A stretch of DNA of 64,000 nucleotides from Paracoccaceae bacterium (lineage in GTDB: Bacteria > Pseudomonadota > Alphaproteobacteria > Rhodobacterales > Rhodobacteraceae), in contig JAIXZW010000012.1 in assembly GCA_027489375.1 (NCBI GenBank), positions 553,176 to 617,175 of the forward strand. Direction: 5' to 3'. The position numbers were made by a program, and so were the translations under genes. The notes beneath the pieces were generated by a model. It saw nothing but the letters and a program-made list of their open reading frames with translations, had not been told where the DNA came from and did not search any database. Positions within the stretch are counted from its first letter, which is position 1; each line of letters starts with the position of its first letter. Below, one piece after another: positions 8,968 to 17,831 of the stretch.

Positions 8968-10077
8968 TCAGCCCTCGAGCGCCGCCGCCATCGCCTCCCA
9001 CAGCGCCTCGACCGGTTCCAAGCCGATGGAGAGGCGGATGAAGCCATCCGCCACCGCATCGCCCCAGCGGGCGCGGCGTTCGCCCGCGCTATGGGTGGAG
9101 CCGAAAGAGGTGGAGCGGGCAAGATAGGGGCAAGCGGCCAGAAATGCCTCGGCCGTCTCGGCGCTTTCGAGTTCCATCCCGATCAGGAAGCCGAAGCCGG
9201 TGGCCTGCCGCAGCATAACCCCATGCGCGGGGTCGGATTGCAGCCCCGGATAGCGGACATTCCGCACGCGGCTATGCGCGGCCAGACGTTCGGCGATAAC
9301 TTGGGCCGAGGCGCACATCCGCTCCATCCGCACCTCGAGCGTTTCAAGCCCGCGATGGACGAGCCACGCCTCGAATGACCCGGGCACGGCACCCGACAGC
9401 TTTCGCCAGTCCTTCACCCGCTGCAAGATCGCGGGATCGCGCGTCGCCACATGGCCGAAAAGCACATCCGAATGCCCCCCTGGCGCCTTGGTATCCGCCG
9501 CCACCACCACATCCGCGCCAAGATCGAGCGGACGTTGCAGGACGGGCGTCAGCGTCGTGTTGTCGACGATCACCACCGCGCCCGCCGCATGGGCACGGGC
9601 CGAAACCGCTGCGATATCGCAGACGTCGAGGAAGGGGTTCGACGGGGTTTCGAGATAGACCACCCCTGCCCCCGTGAAATCCGCCGCTCCCACGGCGGCG
9701 GTCGCCACGTAATCGACGGAGACGCCGAAGGGGCGCAGGAAATTCTCGGCAAAAAGCCGCGTCGTGTAATAGCCGTCCGAGGGAAGGACCACGCGCTTTC
9801 CCGCCGTCACGGTGGCAAAGAGGGCTGCCGAAATTGCCGCCATGCCCGAGGGGAAGCTGACGCAATCGCCCGCTTCGAGAATGGCAAGCTGGGCTTCCAC
9901 CTCTTCCCAAGTCGGCATGGCCATGCGGCCATACATGAAGCCGCCCTGATCGACGCGGGGCAGGTGGTAGGTCGCGGCCGAGACGAGGGGCGGGGTGATC
10001 GGGTCGCCCTGCCCCAGCCGGTCGCGGCGGTGGTGCAACAGTTCGGCAAAGCGGCGGTCGTCGGAATTGCGGGTCAT
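8968..10077 (-). CDS. Cys/Met-metabolism PLP-dependent lyase (cystathionine gamma-lyase type)
   Basis: A 369-residue fold-type I PLP enzyme. Visible: YGR phosphate-contact motif (from the neighbouring subunit), SGMAAI, the DNTTLTP aspartate strand, and the PLP lysine in TKAPGGHSD, where the usual TKY is TKA. The C-terminal STHSAG-like region is present. Family members cleave or join C-S bonds in cystathionine, methionine or homocysteine. It is the last gene of a minus-strand set with an MttB homologue and two GcvT-type demethylases, which suggests action on a product of demethylation, possibly a sulfur or gamma-substituted amino acid. AGAGG precedes ATG 10077. Confidence 0.88.
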   Translation of the reverse strand: MTRNSDDRRFAELLHHRRDRLGQGDPITPPLVSAATYHLPRVDQGGFMYGRMAMPTWEEVEAQLAILEAGDCVSFPSGMAAISAALFATVTAGKRVVLPSDGYYTTRLFAENFLRPFGVSVDYVATAAVGAADFTGAGVVYLETPSNPFLDVCDIAAVSARAHAAGAVVIVDNTTLTPVLQRPLDLGADVVVAADTKAPGGHSDVLFGHVATRDPAILQRVKDWRKLSGAVPGSFEAWLVHRGLETLEVRMERMCASAQVIAERLAAHSRVRNVRYPGLQSDPAHGVMLRQATGFGFLIGMELESAETAEAFLAACPYLARSTSFGSTHSAGERRARWGDAVADGFIRLSIGLEPVEALWEAMAAALEG

Positions 10078-10125
10078 GGCTTACCTCTTTCCCGCATCAT
10101 CCCCGCCCCGCCGCCGCACGCAAGC

Positions 10126-11025
10126 CTATTCCAGACGTGCAGGGAAGCCCGCCGCACGAAGGTCTGTGCCGAGCGCGTCTTCAAGCAGTTTGACGATCTG
10201 GGTCGACTGCGCCGTGCCGCCATAGACCGCCTTGCCCTTCATGAAGGTCTGGTTCGTCATGGCCGCAAGGTCGAGCGGCACGCCGAATTCCTTGCCGAAG
10301 CCCATCGCGAAGCCGAGGTCTTTCAGCGCAAGGTCCATCGTGAAGGCGATGTCGTAGCTGCCGTTCAGGATCAATTGCCCTTCGGTTTCATGCACGAAGG
10401 AGGTGCCGCTCGATGCCGAAATCGCCTCCCACGCGGTCTTGAGGTCGAGACCGCCGCGTTTGGCCAGCATCAGCGCCTCGCCATCCGCCACGAGGTGGAT
10501 GAAGGCGAGCATGTTGGTGATGACCTTGATCACCGCTGCCGAGCCGAGCGGTCCCATGTGGAAGATGCGGTTACCGATGGCTTGCAGCGCGGGCTTGTGC
10601 ATCTCGAAAAGGTCGGCGTCACCGCCTACCAGCACCGTGATCTCGCCCCGCGCCGCCAGATGGACGCCGCCGGTGACGGGCGCTTCGAGCAGACGCACGC
10701 CGCCGGAACGGGCCAATCCGGCCAGACGCAGGATATCGTCGCGGCCCAGAGTCGAATTCTCGATCCATGTGGAGCCGGGCTTCATCGTGGTCATCAATTG
10801 GGCCAGAACCGCCTCGGACACGGCGGGGGATGGCAGGCAGGTGAAGACATGGTCCACCTGTTCGGCCACCTCGGCAGGGCTGGCCGCGACCTTTGCCCCC
10901 ATCGCACGATGCCGCTCGGCCAGGGCCGGATCGCGGTCGTGGACGACAAGCTCATGCCCGTCGCGGATCAGGCTTGCCGCCAGATGCCCGCCCAGATTGC
11001 CAAGCCCGATGTAGCCGTATTTCAT
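10126..11025 (-). CDS. NAD-dependent beta-hydroxyacid dehydrogenase family protein
   Basis: A 299-residue protein of the 3-hydroxyisobutyrate/6-phosphogluconate dehydrogenase superfamily. The N-terminus has the GLGNLGGHLA dinucleotide loop, where the typical Met after GLG is Asn; the substrate motif is EAPVTGGVHLAARGE (family consensus D-A-P-V-S-G-G) and the catalytic lysine falls in the AAVIKVITNM segment. It would oxidise a beta-hydroxy acid or reduce a semialdehyde. GGAGGG precedes ATG 11025. The 50-bp gap from the MttB gene fits an operon. Confidence 0.88.
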   Translation of the reverse strand: MKYGYIGLGNLGGHLAASLIRDGHELVVHDRDPALAERHRAMGAKVAASPAEVAEQVDHVFTCLPSPAVSEAVLAQLMTTMKPGSTWIENSTLGRDDILRLAGLARSGGVRLLEAPVTGGVHLAARGEITVLVGGDADLFEMHKPALQAIGNRIFHMGPLGSAAVIKVITNMLAFIHLVADGEALMLAKRGGLDLKTAWEAISASSGTSFVHETEGQLILNGSYDIAFTMDLALKDLGFAMGFGKEFGVPLDLAAMTNQTFMKGKAVYGGTAQSTQIVKLLEDALGTDLRAAGFPARLE

Positions 11026-11075
11026 CTTACCCTCCCGCCGCCCGCTTCATGCGGAACCTTCAGAAACCCGTTCAA

Positions 11076-12638
11076 TCAGTTGAAATAGATGTTGTATTTC
11101 GCACGGATGGCCGCGTCGATCTGCGGATCAATCCGGCGGCCCGCACGCGCCAGAATGGAATTCTTGCGCGCAATCGCCGTGTCAAGCAACAGGGGCTTTC
11201 CGGCCTCGTTCCATTCCTTGGGGCTCATCCGGTTGCCGACCGCGGGATAGATGTATTCCGTCTGCATCAGGCTGAGCGTCTGGTCCGAGCCGAGGTAATG
11301 CCCCGGCCCGCCAAGGCAGACCTGCTTCATCGCCTCGATGCTCGTGCTGTCGGGGGTCACGTCGATGCCGCGCACAAGCCGCATCGCCTGCCCCAGCAGG
11401 TCGTCGCCCAGCACGAGGCTTTCAAGGCAGAAGCCCAGAAGCGAGGCATGCATCCCCACCGCCTCGTAGCACATGTTCAGCCCTGCCAGACCGGCGAGGG
11501 AGTTGGTGATGCCCTGTTCCCATCCCGCCTGCATGTCGGGGAGTTTGCTGTCCGAAATGCCGCTCGCCGCCCCTCCGGGCAGGTCGTAGAAACGGTGCAT
11601 CTGCGCGCAGCCTGCGGTGAGCAGGGCCTGCTCGGCCGATCCGCCCGACATGGCCCCCGTCCGCAGGTCGGACACGAAGGGCCATGTGCCAAAGATGCAG
11701 GGCGCGCCCTTCTTCACCGAATTGGCATAGACCACACCCGCCAGACATTCCGCCACCGCCTGCACGATGGTCAGCGCGATCGGCGCGGGCGCTGTCGCCC
11801 CCGCCTGCCCCGCGCTCAGGAGCAGCATCGGCATGCCGCGACGGATGCAATCCTCCATCGTGATGCAGGATTCTTCGGCGAATTTCATCGGCGGCACGAC
11901 GAAGCAGTTGGAGTTCGAGACGAAGGGTCGCTCGAGCCATTTCTCCTCGCCGCCCGCGACCATGTAGAGCATGTCGAAGCAATCGGCGACGTGGCTGGGG
12001 TCGCTGAAGCTGGTGCCCACATGCTTCGTCGTGCCGGACAGGCAGGCGTAAAGCGTGTTCAGGTCCATCTCGCGGTTGTCGACCACATCGCGACAGACCA
12101 TCGTGCGCTGGTAGAAGTGGATGTTGTCAAGGTTGTCGACCAGCCGCGCCCCGTCATAGAGGTCCTGCGCGGTGCTGTCGCGATACTCCAGCGTGATCGG
12201 ATCGACGATATGCACCGCCGCCCCCGCCGTGCCGAAATGCACGTTGGTGCCGGACAGGTGCAGGTCGTGCTTGGGGTCACGCGCATGCAGCGTGATGTCG
12301 CGCGCGGCCACGGCCAGCATGTCCTCGACCAGCGCGCGCGGAAAGCGCAGGCGCCCGTCATCGCCCTGGATGGCCCCTGCGGCGGTCATGATCTCGACCC
12401 CCGATTTCGGTGCCTGTGACAGCCCGATCACCTCCAGCGCCTCCAAGGCACTGGCGTGGATCGCCGCCATCCCCGCATCGGTCAGGGGCTTGTATTGCCC
12501 GCCGGGCATGCCGCCGCGCACGGGGCGCAAATTCTCGGCCAAGGGCGCGGAACGCAGCGCCACGCGGTTTGCCCGTCCCCCTGCCCGCCGCGCCCGCGCC
12601 GGCTCGCAGGTCTCGCCCGTCATGATCTCGTCGCTCAT
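11076..12638 (-). CDS. MttB-superfamily (trimethylamine methyltransferase-like) protein
   Basis: A 520-residue member of the MttB family, whose members move a methyl group from a quaternary or tertiary amine to a corrinoid protein. The reading frame has no in-frame UAG, so this is a non-pyrrolysine member such as those acting on glycine betaine, proline betaine or carnitine. Family signatures are the SGGSAEQALLTAGCAQ and SDSKLPDMQAGWE segments. The preferred start is ATG 12638 (MSDE), preceded by AAGGATGCAGGG; ATG 12653 is 15 bases upstream within a repeated sequence. No corrinoid protein gene is seen here, so either it is encoded elsewhere or methyl goes to another acceptor. Confidence 0.87.
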   Translation of the reverse strand: MSDEIMTGETCEPARARRAGGRANRVALRSAPLAENLRPVRGGMPGGQYKPLTDAGMAAIHASALEALEVIGLSQAPKSGVEIMTAAGAIQGDDGRLRFPRALVEDMLAVAARDITLHARDPKHDLHLSGTNVHFGTAGAAVHIVDPITLEYRDSTAQDLYDGARLVDNLDNIHFYQRTMVCRDVVDNREMDLNTLYACLSGTTKHVGTSFSDPSHVADCFDMLYMVAGGEEKWLERPFVSNSNCFVVPPMKFAEESCITMEDCIRRGMPMLLLSAGQAGATAPAPIALTIVQAVAECLAGVVYANSVKKGAPCIFGTWPFVSDLRTGAMSGGSAEQALLTAGCAQMHRFYDLPGGAASGISDSKLPDMQAGWEQGITNSLAGLAGLNMCYEAVGMHASLLGFCLESLVLGDDLLGQAMRLVRGIDVTPDSTSIEAMKQVCLGGPGHYLGSDQTLSLMQTEYIYPAVGNRMSPKEWNEAGKPLLLDTAIARKNSILARAGRRIDPQIDAAIRAKYNIYFN

Positions 12639-12647
12639 CCCTGCATC

Positions 12648-12738
12648 CTTCATCTGTTCGACAAACATCCTCGGGGTAGTCCATTGGGTTCGCCATTGGT
12701 TCAAGAACCCAATGGACTGGGGGGGCAGACGGCCCCCC
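12648..12738 (+). repeat. Composite intergenic element, copy B, with 14-bp stem-loop
   Basis: Parts in order: CCTTCATCTGTTC (shared with the copy at 15.2 kb and covering the start region of the MttB gene), AAACATCCTCGGGG (12663-12676), a perfect 14-bp inverted repeat (12678-12691 with 12705-12718, 13-base loop), then seven Gs, the loop CAGACGG (12726-12732) and CCCCCC (12733-12738). It fills the gap between the DMGDH-like gene and the MttB gene, both on the minus strand, so it may act as an attenuator or processing site. Confidence 0.8.
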
Positions 12739-12750
12739 GGTCCTGTCCCG

Positions 12751-15198
12751 TCAGCCACGCACCCGTTCCGATTTCGGATCATGCATCGGCACCAGTGACG
12801 CCACCGCCTCGTGCCGCACGCCTGCGATCTCGATCTCGTAGCGGCTTGCCAACACATCCGCCTCGCTCTCGCCCTTGCAGGGGACATAGCCAAGGCCGAC
12901 CGCACCGCCAAGGAAATGGCCGTAGTTCCCGCTTGTCACCGGACCTACGATCTTGCCATCGCGCACCACGGCCTCGTTATGGAACATCAGGGGCTGCGGG
13001 TCCTTGAGCAGGAATTGCAGCATGCGCCGCTCAAGCCCCGCCTCTTGCTTGCGCAAGACCGCATCGCGCCCGATGAAATCGCCCTTGCCGGTCTTGACCG
13101 CAAAGCCAAGCCCCGCTTCCAGCACGTGATCCTCGTCGGTGATGTCATGGCCGAAGTGGCGATAGGCCTTTTCGATCCGGCAACTGTCCAGCGTATGGAT
13201 GCCGCAGAGTTTCAGCCCGTGCGCCGCCCCCGCCTCTTCCACCGCCTCGAACACATGCGCGGCCTGATCGGCGCTGACGTAAAGCTCCCAGCCAAGCTCG
13301 CCCACGTAAGTCACGCGATGCGCGCGGGCGAGGCCCATGCCCACCTCGATCTCGCGCGCGGTGCCGAAGGGGTGGCCGGCGTTCGAGAAATCGGCAGGGC
13401 TGACCGCCTGCATCACCTGCCGCGCCTTGGGACCCATGAGGCAAAGCACCGCCTCGCCCGCCGTCACATCGGTGATGACGGCGAAATCGTCGCCGACATG
13501 CCGCCGCAGCCACGCAAGGTCACGCTGCAACGTCGCCCCCGGCACGACAAGAAGGAAGGCCGTCTCGGAAAGCCGCGTCACGGTCAGGTCGGATTCGATC
13601 CCGCCCTTGCGGTTCAGCATCTGGGTATAGACAATCCGCCCCACCGGCACGTCGATCTGGTTGGCGCAGAGGCGGTTGAGGAAGGCCATCGCGTCCCGCC
13701 CCTCGACCCTGATCTTGCCAAAGGAGGACATGTCGAACAGGCCCACGCCGTTGCGCACCGCCAGATGCTCGGCCCGCTGGTTGCCGAACCAGTTCTGGCG
13801 CTGCCAGCTGTAGCGGTACTCGCGCTCCTGCCCTTCGTCCGCGAACCAGTTGGCGCGTTCCCATCCCGCCACCTCGCCAAAGACTGCGCCACGCGCCTTG
13901 AGGTGTTCATGCAGCGGCGTGCGCCGCACCCCGCGGCTGGTTTCCACCTGCCGATAAGGGAAATGGTCGGCGTAAAGCAGACCCAAAGTCTCGGTCACGC
14001 GTTCCTTGAGGTATTTGCGGTTTTTCTGGAACGGCTGGGCGCGGCGGATGTCCACCTCCCACAGGTCGAAGGGCGGCTCGCCCTCGGTGATCCACGAGGC
14101 CAGCGCCATCCCCGCCCCGCCCGACCCCGCGATCCCGACCGAGTTGTAACCGGCGGCGATCCAGTAGCCCTGCACCTCGGGCGCTTCGCCCAGATAATAG
14201 CGGTCGTCGGGGGTAAAGCTTTCCGGCCCGTTGAAGAAGGTGTGGATGCCCGCCGTCTGGAACAGCGGCATCCGGTTCATTGCGTGTTCGAGGATGGGTT
14301 GGAAATGGTCCCAATCCTCGGGCAGGGTGTCGAACATGAAATCCTCGCGGATGCCGCCCATGCCCCAGGGTTTCGCCTTCGGCTCGAAGGCACCGATCAT
14401 CATCTTGCCCGCGTCCGATTTGTAATAGGCGCATTCGTCCGGCACGCGCAGCACGGGCAGATGGCCAAGGTCCGCCACGGGTTCGGTGATCAGGTAGAAA
14501 TGCTCGCAGGCATGGAGCGGCAGCGTCACCCCCGATTGCTCGGCCAGATCGCGCCCCCACATGCCGCCGCAGTTCACCACGACATCGGTGGCGATATGTC
14601 CCGGCGCGCCATCGGCACCGACGTAATCCACCCCCGTGACGCGGCCATCCGCCTTTGTCACCCCTGTCACCTTGGTATGTTCGAAAATCTGCGCGCCGCG
14701 CATCCGTGCGCCCTTGGCCAGCGCCATCGCGATATTGGCAGGGTCGCATTGCCCGTCGAGCGGCAGATGCACCGCGCCGACCACATCGCCGACGTTCAGA
14801 TGCGGATACATCTCCTTGACCTCGCGCGGCGAAATCTCGGCCACATCCACACCGAAGATCCGCGCCACGGTGGCTTGGCGCAGCAATTCCTCGTGCCGTT
14901 CCTTCGTCAGCGCGACCGAGATGCTGCCCACTTGCCGCATCCCCGTCTCCACCCCCGTCTCGGCGGCGAGCTTGACGTAAAGATCGGCGGAATATTTGGC
15001 GAGCCGCGTCATGTTGGCCGATCCGCGCAACTGCCCGATCAGCCCCGCCGCGTGCCAGGTGGTGCCGCTGGTCAGCTGCTTGCGTTCGAGCAGCACGATA
15101 TCGGTCCAGCCCGCCTTGGCCAGATGATAGGCGACCGAGCAGCCCGACACCCCGCCCCCGATGATGACCGCCCGCGCCGACTTCGGAACCCCGACCAT
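12751..15198 (-). CDS. FAD-dependent GcvT-family demethylase (dimethylglycine/sarcosine dehydrogenase type) 1
   Basis: An 815-residue two-part enzyme. The N-terminal DAO-type FAD domain has the GGGVSG dinucleotide loop and SGTTWHAAGL, whose histidine carries covalent FAD in dimethylglycine and sarcosine dehydrogenases. The C-terminal half is a GcvT (aminomethyltransferase) domain that passes the oxidised methyl group to tetrahydrofolate as methylene-THF. ATG 15198 (MVGVPKS) is chosen because AAGGACAAGGGT precedes it; ATG 15213 is possible. Second of two tandem paralogues in the operon, upstream of the MttB homologue. The actual N-methyl substrate is unknown. Confidence 0.88.
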   Translation of the reverse strand: MVGVPKSARAVIIGGGVSGCSVAYHLAKAGWTDIVLLERKQLTSGTTWHAAGLIGQLRGSANMTRLAKYSADLYVKLAAETGVETGMRQVGSISVALTKERHEELLRQATVARIFGVDVAEISPREVKEMYPHLNVGDVVGAVHLPLDGQCDPANIAMALAKGARMRGAQIFEHTKVTGVTKADGRVTGVDYVGADGAPGHIATDVVVNCGGMWGRDLAEQSGVTLPLHACEHFYLITEPVADLGHLPVLRVPDECAYYKSDAGKMMIGAFEPKAKPWGMGGIREDFMFDTLPEDWDHFQPILEHAMNRMPLFQTAGIHTFFNGPESFTPDDRYYLGEAPEVQGYWIAAGYNSVGIAGSGGAGMALASWITEGEPPFDLWEVDIRRAQPFQKNRKYLKERVTETLGLLYADHFPYRQVETSRGVRRTPLHEHLKARGAVFGEVAGWERANWFADEGQEREYRYSWQRQNWFGNQRAEHLAVRNGVGLFDMSSFGKIRVEGRDAMAFLNRLCANQIDVPVGRIVYTQMLNRKGGIESDLTVTRLSETAFLLVVPGATLQRDLAWLRRHVGDDFAVITDVTAGEAVLCLMGPKARQVMQAVSPADFSNAGHPFGTAREIEVGMGLARAHRVTYVGELGWELYVSADQAAHVFEAVEEAGAAHGLKLCGIHTLDSCRIEKAYRHFGHDITDEDHVLEAGLGFAVKTGKGDFIGRDAVLRKQEAGLERRMLQFLLKDPQPLMFHNEAVVRDGKIVGPVTSGNYGHFLGGAVGLGYVPCKGESEADVLASRYEIEIAGVRHEAVASLVPMHDPKSERVRG

Positions 15199-15207
15199 AC
15201 CCTTGTC

Positions 15208-15254
15208 CTTCATCTGTTCTCAAATATCCCGGGGGCGCGGGGGCTGGCCCCCGC
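15208..15254 (+). repeat. Composite intergenic element, copy C
   Basis: CCTTCATCTGTTC is followed by AAATATCCCGGGGG and then a perfect hairpin GCGGGGG-CTGG-CCCCCGC (15237-15254). There is no separate middle stem-loop. It lies between the two tandem FAD/GcvT genes, and its left end includes the start codon area of the downstream one. Confidence 0.75.
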
Positions 15255-15266
15255 TCCCGCCGCCTG

Positions 15267-17708
15267 TCACGCGCGCAGCCGTTCGTTCTTCGCATCCCAG
15301 AGCGGCGCGTCCTCCTGCACCACGGCCGGATAGCGTGTGCCGAAGATTTCCACCTCGACCGCCGTTCCCGCCACGTTCAGGTCCGCCCGCAGCATGCCAA
15401 GGGCGATGACCTTGCCGACCCGATGGCCGAAGTAGCCGCTCGTCGTCTCGCCCACGACCTGACCGTTGTGCCAGATGGTCGACATATAGGGCGGGTCGCA
15501 GTCGCCCGCGTCGATGGTCAGCGTCACGAAGCGCTTCGCCACCCCCGCCTGCTTTTCCGCAGCCAGCGCCGCCTTGCCGCGGAAATCGGGCTTGGTCCAA
15601 TCGACGAACCGCTCCAGCCCGCCCTGCAAGACGGTGTAATCGGTGGAAAGATCGCCCTTCCACGCGCGATAGCCCTTTTCCACCCGCAGCGAGTTCAGCG
15701 CGAACATGCCAAAGGGCCGCAGCCCATGCGGCTTGCCCGCCGCCATCACCGCATCGAAAACCTTGGCCGTATCGGCCACGGGCGAGTGGATTTCCCAGCC
15801 GAGTTCCCCCGCGAAGCTGACGCGGAACAGATAGACCTCCGCCCCCGCGATCTTCGCCTTCTGGAAGGTCAGCCAGCCCTTGCCAAGGTCGGCATCCGAA
15901 CAGGCCGCCAGCACCTCGCGCGATTTCGGCCCCGTGAGGATCTGGCAGGACCAGTTGTCGGTCGCATCGACAAGGCTCAGGCCGGGGGCAAGGTGCCGCC
16001 GCAGCCATTCCTTGTCATGCAGTTGCGCGGTGGCGGCGGTGATCAGCAGAAACTGCTCCTCGCCCATCCGCGCCACCGACATTTCGGTGACGATCCGGCC
16101 CTTGTCATCGGCGAAATAGGCCAGCCCCAGACGCCCGACCGACGGCAGCTTGCCGGTGATCTGGGCCGAGAGCCACTCTGCCGCCCCCGCCCCGGTCAGC
16201 ATGAAGCGGCTGAACCCCGGCAGGTCCAAAATCCCGCAGGCATCGCGCACGGCCAGACATTCCTCGCGCACGGCACCGAACCACGGCCCCTCGCGTTCCC
16301 ACGTGCGTTGCGCGGCTTCCGAGGTGTCGTCGCCCTCCCGCGCATACCACAGCGCCCGTTCCCAGCCGTTGTAGGGGCCGAACTGCGCCCCCATCGCCGC
16401 CGTCCGGTCATGCACGGCGGACAGCTTCTTGCCCCGCCCCACGGGCCATGCGTGATGCGGGAAGTGGATGGCGTATTCGTGGCCGTAAACCTCCATCCCC
16501 TTTTCGACGCAATAGGCGGGGTCCTCGAACCCCGTGAAGCGGCGCGGGTCGCAGGACCACATGTCCCATTCGGTGGTCCCCTCTGTCACCCATTCCGCCA
16601 GCACCTTGCCCGCGCCGCCCGCCTGACAGATGCCGAAGGTGAAGACGCAAGCCTCGTAGGCGTTCGGCACGCCGGGCATCGGACCGATCAGCGGGTTGCC
16701 GTCGGGGGTATAGGGGATGGGGCCGTTGATGACCTTGGTCAGGTTCGCCTGCGCCAGCAGCGGCACGCGGGCCATGGCATCGTTGATGTGCCATTCGAGG
16801 CGCTCCAGATCGTCGGGGAAAAGCTGGAAGCTGAAATCCTCGGGCATCGGGTCGTCGGGTGTCGCCCAATGCGCCCGGCAGGGGTTTTCATAGGGGCCAA
16901 GGTTGAAGCCCATCTTTTCCTGCCGCAGGTAGTAGCTGCTGTCCACATCGCGCAGGAGCGGCAGCTTGTGGCCGGACTCCTTGCTCCAGGCTTCCAGCTC
17001 GGGGATGGTGTCAAACAGCATGTATTGATGGCTCATCACCATCATCGGCAGATCGCGCCCGAACCATTTGGCCACCTCGCGGGCGTAATAGCCGGCGGCG
17101 TTGACCACGATCTCGCAGCGGATGTCGCCCTTGGGGGTGGAGACGACCCATTCATCCCCCTCGCGCCGCACGCCGGTTGCGGGGCAGAAGCGTTCGATCC
17201 GCGCCCCCATCTGGCGTGCGCCCTTGGCAAGCGCCTGCGTCAGTTGCGCGGGGTCGATGTCGCCATCATAGGGGTCATACAAAGCCCCCGTCAGATCATG
17301 CGTCTCGACGAAGGGATAGCGGCTTTTGATCTCGTCCGGCGAAAGGATCGTCAGGTCCATCCCCTGATAGCGACCCATCCCGACGACGCGCTGGAATTCC
17401 TGCAACCGCTCGCGGCTGTGGCCAAGCCGGACCGATCCCGTGACATGGTAGTTCATCGGGTAATCGACCGCATCGCCAAGCCCGCGGTAAAGCTGCGCCG
17501 AATAGCGCTGCATGTTCATGATCGACCAGCTTGACGAAAACGTCGGCACGTTGCCCGCCGCATGCCATGTGCTGCCCGCCGTCAACTCGTTCTTTTCCAG
17601 CAGGACGCAATCGGTCCATCCCGCCTTGGCAAGGTGATAAAGGCTCGACGCGCCGACCGCCCCGCCCCCGATGATCACGACCCGCGCCTGCGTCGGAAAA
17701 CCTGCCAT
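15267..17708 (-). CDS. FAD-dependent GcvT-family demethylase (dimethylglycine/sarcosine dehydrogenase type) 2
   Basis: An 813-residue paralogue of the next gene with the same two halves: a FAD domain (GGGAVGASSLYHL, then AGSTWHAAGN with the histidine used for covalent FAD) and a GcvT domain ending in the EDAPLWDAKNERLRA region. Start ATG 17708 has GGGAG seven bases upstream; an extension to 17801 would run into the promoter region. It is the first gene of the minus-strand operon, divergent from the LysR gene by 123 bp. Two successive N-demethylations, or two different methylated substrates, are the simplest reasons to have both paralogues. Confidence 0.88.
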   Translation of the reverse strand: MAGFPTQARVVIIGGGAVGASSLYHLAKAGWTDCVLLEKNELTAGSTWHAAGNVPTFSSSWSIMNMQRYSAQLYRGLGDAVDYPMNYHVTGSVRLGHSRERLQEFQRVVGMGRYQGMDLTILSPDEIKSRYPFVETHDLTGALYDPYDGDIDPAQLTQALAKGARQMGARIERFCPATGVRREGDEWVVSTPKGDIRCEIVVNAAGYYAREVAKWFGRDLPMMVMSHQYMLFDTIPELEAWSKESGHKLPLLRDVDSSYYLRQEKMGFNLGPYENPCRAHWATPDDPMPEDFSFQLFPDDLERLEWHINDAMARVPLLAQANLTKVINGPIPYTPDGNPLIGPMPGVPNAYEACVFTFGICQAGGAGKVLAEWVTEGTTEWDMWSCDPRRFTGFEDPAYCVEKGMEVYGHEYAIHFPHHAWPVGRGKKLSAVHDRTAAMGAQFGPYNGWERALWYAREGDDTSEAAQRTWEREGPWFGAVREECLAVRDACGILDLPGFSRFMLTGAGAAEWLSAQITGKLPSVGRLGLAYFADDKGRIVTEMSVARMGEEQFLLITAATAQLHDKEWLRRHLAPGLSLVDATDNWSCQILTGPKSREVLAACSDADLGKGWLTFQKAKIAGAEVYLFRVSFAGELGWEIHSPVADTAKVFDAVMAAGKPHGLRPFGMFALNSLRVEKGYRAWKGDLSTDYTVLQGGLERFVDWTKPDFRGKAALAAEKQAGVAKRFVTLTIDAGDCDPPYMSTIWHNGQVVGETTSGYFGHRVGKVIALGMLRADLNVAGTAVEVEIFGTRYPAVVQEDAPLWDAKNERLRA

Positions 17709-17803
17709 GTCACGCTCCCTTGCCCGCCCCTGACGGGCGGTTTTCTTGCGCGACAGACTGCCCCAGCGCGACCGCGCTTTCAATTCGGGGAGAACCCGCA
17801 TAT

Positions 17804-17822
17804 TGATCGGGAAATCCGATCA
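17804..17822. promoter_or_regulatory. LysR-type operator between divergent genes
   Basis: TGATCGG-GAAAT-CCGATCA is a perfect 7-bp inverted repeat with a 5-bp centre. Inside it TCGGGAAATCCGA (17807-17819) has the T-N11-A form expected for LysR-type regulators. It ends 9 bp before the LysR start and lies 96 bp upstream of the demethylase operon start, fitting shared control of both directions. Confidence 0.75.
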
Positions 17823-17831
17823 GGGGCGCAG

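Noticed and set aside
10078..10125. SAM riboswitch before the PLP lyase gene
   Set aside because: The gap is only 48 bases and shows no conserved fold.
11076..12638. Pyrrolysine-containing MttB
   Set aside because: The frame has no in-frame UAG; the protein is complete without pyrrolysine.
12811..17534. Long plus-strand open frames (12811-15333, 15423-17534) opposite the demethylase genes
   Set aside because: The minus-strand genes have clear FAD and GcvT motifs; the plus frames are His/Arg-rich antisense reads.
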